Positions 7,277 to 8,412 of a stretch of DNA of 8,412 nt are shown piece by piece. The position numbers and the translations under genes were made by a program. The DNA comes from an uncultured Synergistales bacterium (GTDB lineage: Bacteria; Synergistota; Synergistia; Synergistales; Aminobacteriaceae): assembly GCA_937957815.1 (NCBI GenBank), contig CALFXN010000243.1, forward strand, positions 1 to 8,412, in the 5' to 3' direction. The notes under the pieces are model-generated. The model made no database searches. It was not told the DNA's origin and saw nothing but the letters and a program-made list of their open reading frames with translations. Numbering within the stretch: position 1 is the first letter of the stretch; every line of letters begins with the position of its first letter.

Positions 7277-7306
7277 AAAAAAGGACCGTTCTCTCCGGAA
7301 CGGCCC
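7277..7306 (-). terminator. Intrinsic terminator of the riboswitch expression platform
   Basis: On the minus strand GGGCCGTTC (7306-7298) pairs with GAACGGTCC (7291-7283) through a 6-nt loop CGGAGA, giving a 9-bp GC-rich stem with one G-U pair, followed directly by six T residues (7282-7277). This is a textbook rho-independent terminator about 75 nt after the B12 box and 80 nt before cbiK, so ligand binding most likely stops transcription. No clear competing antiterminator strand was found by eye. Confidence 0.85.
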
Positions 7307-7380
7307 CTCTCGATGAACGCGCACTTTCACCAAAACAATGCATAACGAAGGCGGCCTCGATTCCTCGCGAGTCATCCCGT

Positions 7381-7527
7381 TTTTCGCCGAACCGGTCTCC
7401 TGGCTCGCCTTCATCCTCCACCATCCCTTCCCGGAGCCGAGACTCCGGTGGTGCGACGGTTTCGTCAGGCTTACAGTGGCGGGTCCGCGCCGGATTTTCA
7501 CCGGACTTCCCGAACATTCGGCGGAAG
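7381..7527 (-). ncRNA. Cobalamin riboswitch aptamer
   Basis: The minus strand carries the conserved cobalamin-aptamer core in order: GGGAAGTCCGGTGAAAATCC followed by GGCGCGGACCCGCC, then the GCCACTGTAAGCC segment at 7480-7468, then the B12 box AGCCAGGAGACCGGT at 7405-7391. The ends close: CGCCGAA (7523-7517) is complementary to TTCGGCG (7391-7385), forming a P1-like stem. Inside, GGAGTCTCGGCTCC makes an additional hairpin near 7450-7430, flanked by CCACC/GGTGG. It senses adenosylcobalamin or a related cobalamin and, with the downstream terminator, should repress the cbiK-btuCDF-cbiL-Gate operon when B12 is plentiful. Recognised from consensus, not by a covariance search. Confidence 0.94.
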
Positions 7528-7551
7528 AAGCGCCAAAGCGCTCCGAACACG

Positions 7552-7580
7552 ATACTATGCCCCGGGGGAACGGCTGTCAA
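7552..7580 (-). promoter_or_regulatory. Sigma70 promoter of the cbiK operon
   Basis: On the minus strand the -35 box TTGACA (7580-7575, perfect consensus) is followed by a 17-nt spacer and the -10 box TAGTAT (7557-7552). The predicted start near 7546 lies about 20 nt before the riboswitch aptamer. The promoter begins only 6 bp after the cobC-like stop codon, showing that the riboswitch unit has its own start independent of cobC. Confidence 0.85.
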
Positions 7581-7586
7581 GCGATC

Positions 7587-8189
7587 TCACAGATGCGGCG
7601 TCCAATTCACGCGCCTCACGGTCAGATACTCGCCGGTGCGCTCGATCACGTGAACGCCGCAATAATCCTGCATCACGGAAAAAAGATTCTCCCACGGCAT
7701 CCCGAGAATCGAGAAGAGGATCGTCTTGAAGATCCCGGCATGCGCCACCACGAGAATGGATCCCTCTTCGCCGGAGAGGGCGCGGAACGCGGGCATCGCG
7801 CGACGCTGCGCATCCGGGAAACTCTCTCCGCCCGGAGGGGCGAAACGCGCGAAGTTCCGTTCCCGGGCTGCAAACTCCCGAGGATCCCGCGCCGCTACGT
7901 CCGCAAGCGTGCGCATCTCCCACTCCCCGAACGAAAGCTCCCGGAGCTCCGGGACTTCGGTCCGCAGGATGTCCCGGCCATCGGCTATGACGGCGGCCGT
8001 CTCGGATGCGCGCAACATCCCGCTGTGGCAGACGCGAACGAGAGGAATCGGCATGAATGCCGTCCTGAGGGCGGCGGCCTGCTCCCTGCCTTCACGCGAA
8101 AGGGGAAGATCCGTGCTTCCGACGAAACGCATCTCGCCGTCCGGAAGCTCCGGCCGTCCGTGACGTACGAGGTAGAGCGTCGTTTCCAT
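7587..8189 (-). CDS. cobC: Alpha-ribazole phosphatase-like histidine phosphatase
   Basis: A 200-residue member of the histidine phosphatase (phosphoglycerate mutase-like) superfamily. The RHG motif with the phospho-accepting His10 (LVRHGRPE), Arg60 in SGMLRASETA, Glu84 in ELRELSFGEWE, PPGGES (118-123) and the second catalytic His150 in VVAHAG are all present. CobC removes phosphate from alpha-ribazole 5'-phosphate (or adenosylcobalamin 5'-phosphate) late in B12 assembly. The adjacent B12 operon favours that role, but the motifs alone would also fit a general phosphatase. The ATG has GAAGGAGGG upstream at good spacing. The gene lies before the riboswitch promoter, so it is not under that riboswitch. 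A minus-strand TACAAT at 8240-8235 is a possible -10 box, without a convincing -35. Confidence 0.82.
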   Translation of the reverse strand: METTLYLVRHGRPELPDGEMRFVGSTDLPLSREGREQAAALRTAFMPIPLVRVCHSGMLRASETAAVIADGRDILRTEVPELRELSFGEWEMRTLADVAARDPREFAARERNFARFAPPGGESFPDAQRRAMPAFRALSGEEGSILVVAHAGIFKTILFSILGMPWENLFSVMQDYCGVHVIERTGEYLTVRRVNWTPHL

Positions 8190-8299
8190 CTCTGTCCCTC
8201 CTTCACACCGGAAAAATCTCTCTCACCTCCGGTATTGTACCCAATGCCCGACGGGCGGTATTCTCTCTATCGCGGAAGCGGGACGACGAAAATCCTTTC
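8190..8299. other. Divergent intergenic region upstream of cobC
   Basis: It contains the cobC ribosome site, a possible minus-strand -10 TACAAT (8240-8235), a near-dyad GGTATTG-TACC-CAATGCC (8231-8248) over that box, a GCCC-GAC-GGGC inverted repeat (8246-8256), and the direct repeat CGGTATT at 8230-8236 and 8256-8262. These could be an operator for cobC. No gene is visible here. Confidence 0.35.
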
Positions 8300-8330
8300 T
8301 TGACTCTCCCCCCGCGGGAAGGTCTATTCT
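8300..8330 (+). promoter_or_regulatory. MerR-type operator-promoter with 19-bp spacer
   Basis: The -35 box TTGACT (8300-8305) and -10 box TATTCT (8325-8330) are 19 bp apart, the elongated spacing typical of promoters remodelled by MerR-family activators. The spacer region holds a 9-5-9 dyad: GACTCTCCC (8302-8310) and GGGAAGGTC (8316-8324), matching at 7 of 9 positions when one arm is inverted. The arms resemble the GAC-CTCCC / GGGAGGGTC style operators of BmrR-like regulators. The next gene downstream begins like a MerR protein, so autoregulation is likely. An alternative -10, TCTATT at 8323-8328, would give an ordinary 17-bp spacer. Confidence 0.7.
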
Positions 8331-8364
8331 CGATCCATCGCACGAAATCAGGGAGGCGACGAAC

Positions 8365-8412
8365 ATGACGGACCATCTGATCCCCATCGGACGCTTTTCG
8401 ACGCTCTGCAGG
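8365..8412 (+). CDS. Probable MerR-family transcriptional regulator, N-terminal fragment
   Basis: Only the first 16 codons are in the window: MTDHLIPIGRFSTLCR. This matches the start of the MerR winged helix-turn-helix (pattern IG.FS.l...), as in BmrR/TipA-like and GyrI-domain members. GGGAGG at 8351-8356 supports the ATG. The preceding promoter has the 19-bp spacer and dyad expected of a MerR target, which raises confidence beyond what 16 residues alone would allow. Effector and targets cannot be judged, and the gene need not be related to B12. Confidence 0.68.
   Translation, partial: MTDHLIPIGRFSTLCR

Larger units (their letters stand above)
7197..7546 (-). other. Long 5' leader of the cbiK operon
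   Basis: About 350 nt separate the predicted transcription start (near 7546) from the cbiK ATG. In order on the minus strand it holds a small 5' hairpin (AGCGC-TTTG-GCGCT, about 7542-7529), the cobalamin aptamer, roughly 75 nt of spacer including a CTCGCGAG palindrome, an intrinsic terminator, then about 80 nt with a second palindrome and the cbiK ribosome site. No protein gene is supported here: the frames open across it are interrupted logically by the conserved RNA elements. Confidence 0.8.

Noticed and set aside
7197..7580. N-terminal extension of cbiK up to an ATG at 7580
   Set aside because: It would translate the promoter, aptamer and terminator. The ATG at 7196 has a good ribosome site and opens with a signal peptide.
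7338..8303. Plus-strand open frame (about 321 codons) covering the leader and cobC
   Set aside because: It crosses the riboswitch antisense, then cobC antisense, with no domain. The minus-strand features explain the region fully.
1..8412. tRNA or rRNA genes, CRISPR arrays, insertion sequences, phage or attachment sites
   Set aside because: I looked for clover-leaf sequences, regularly spaced repeats, transposase motifs and long terminal repeats and saw none. Apart from the leader and the divergent spacer the window is filled by genes.

Overview
The window is GC-rich, gene-dense bacterial DNA. It carries a tetrapyrrole/corrinoid locus: early steps to uroporphyrinogen III and precorrin-2, anaerobic-type cobalt insertion, one corrin-ring methylation, an ABC uptake system, a phosphatase for late B12 assembly, and a cobalamin riboswitch. 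CbiK-type cobalt chelation points to an anaerobe using the oxygen-independent B12 route. The fused cobA-hemD followed by hemB, and the Gate-domain membrane protein, would fit Synergistota (Desulfovibrio-like anaerobes are an alternative). This taxonomic guess is from memory of gene content and is tentative.

Layout. Positions 1-2077 (+): the 3' part of a cobA-hemD fusion overlaps a complete Zn-type hemB by 4 bp. Positions 2081-7196 (-): one tight operon transcribed leftward, in order cbiK (with signal peptide), btuC-like permease, btuD-like ATPase, btuF-like binding protein, cbiL/cobI, and a Gate-domain membrane protein. Successive junctions overlap by 1, 4, 16 and 4 bp, with a 32-nt gap before the last gene. 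Positions 7197-7580 (-): a control region with a near-consensus sigma70 promoter (TTGACA-17-TAGTAT), a cobalamin riboswitch with B12 box, an intrinsic terminator, and an extra perfect palindrome before cbiK. Positions 7587-8189 (-): cobC-like histidine phosphatase, upstream of and therefore outside the riboswitch unit. Positions 8190-8364: divergent intergenic region with a MerR-type operator-promoter (19-bp spacer). Positions 8365-8412 (+): the first 16 codons of a probable MerR-family regulator.

How it fits together. CobA-HemD and HemB supply uroporphyrinogen III and precorrin-2. CbiK inserts cobalt into sirohydrochlorin, CbiL methylates C20, and CobC acts on alpha-ribazole phosphate. The ABC system probably imports corrinoid or a related chelate. 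When cobalamin is abundant the leader should terminate and shut down both uptake and chelation. The most unusual points are the apparently exported CbiK at the head of an ABC-importer operon and the uncharacterised two-repeat Gate-domain membrane protein under the same B12 control.
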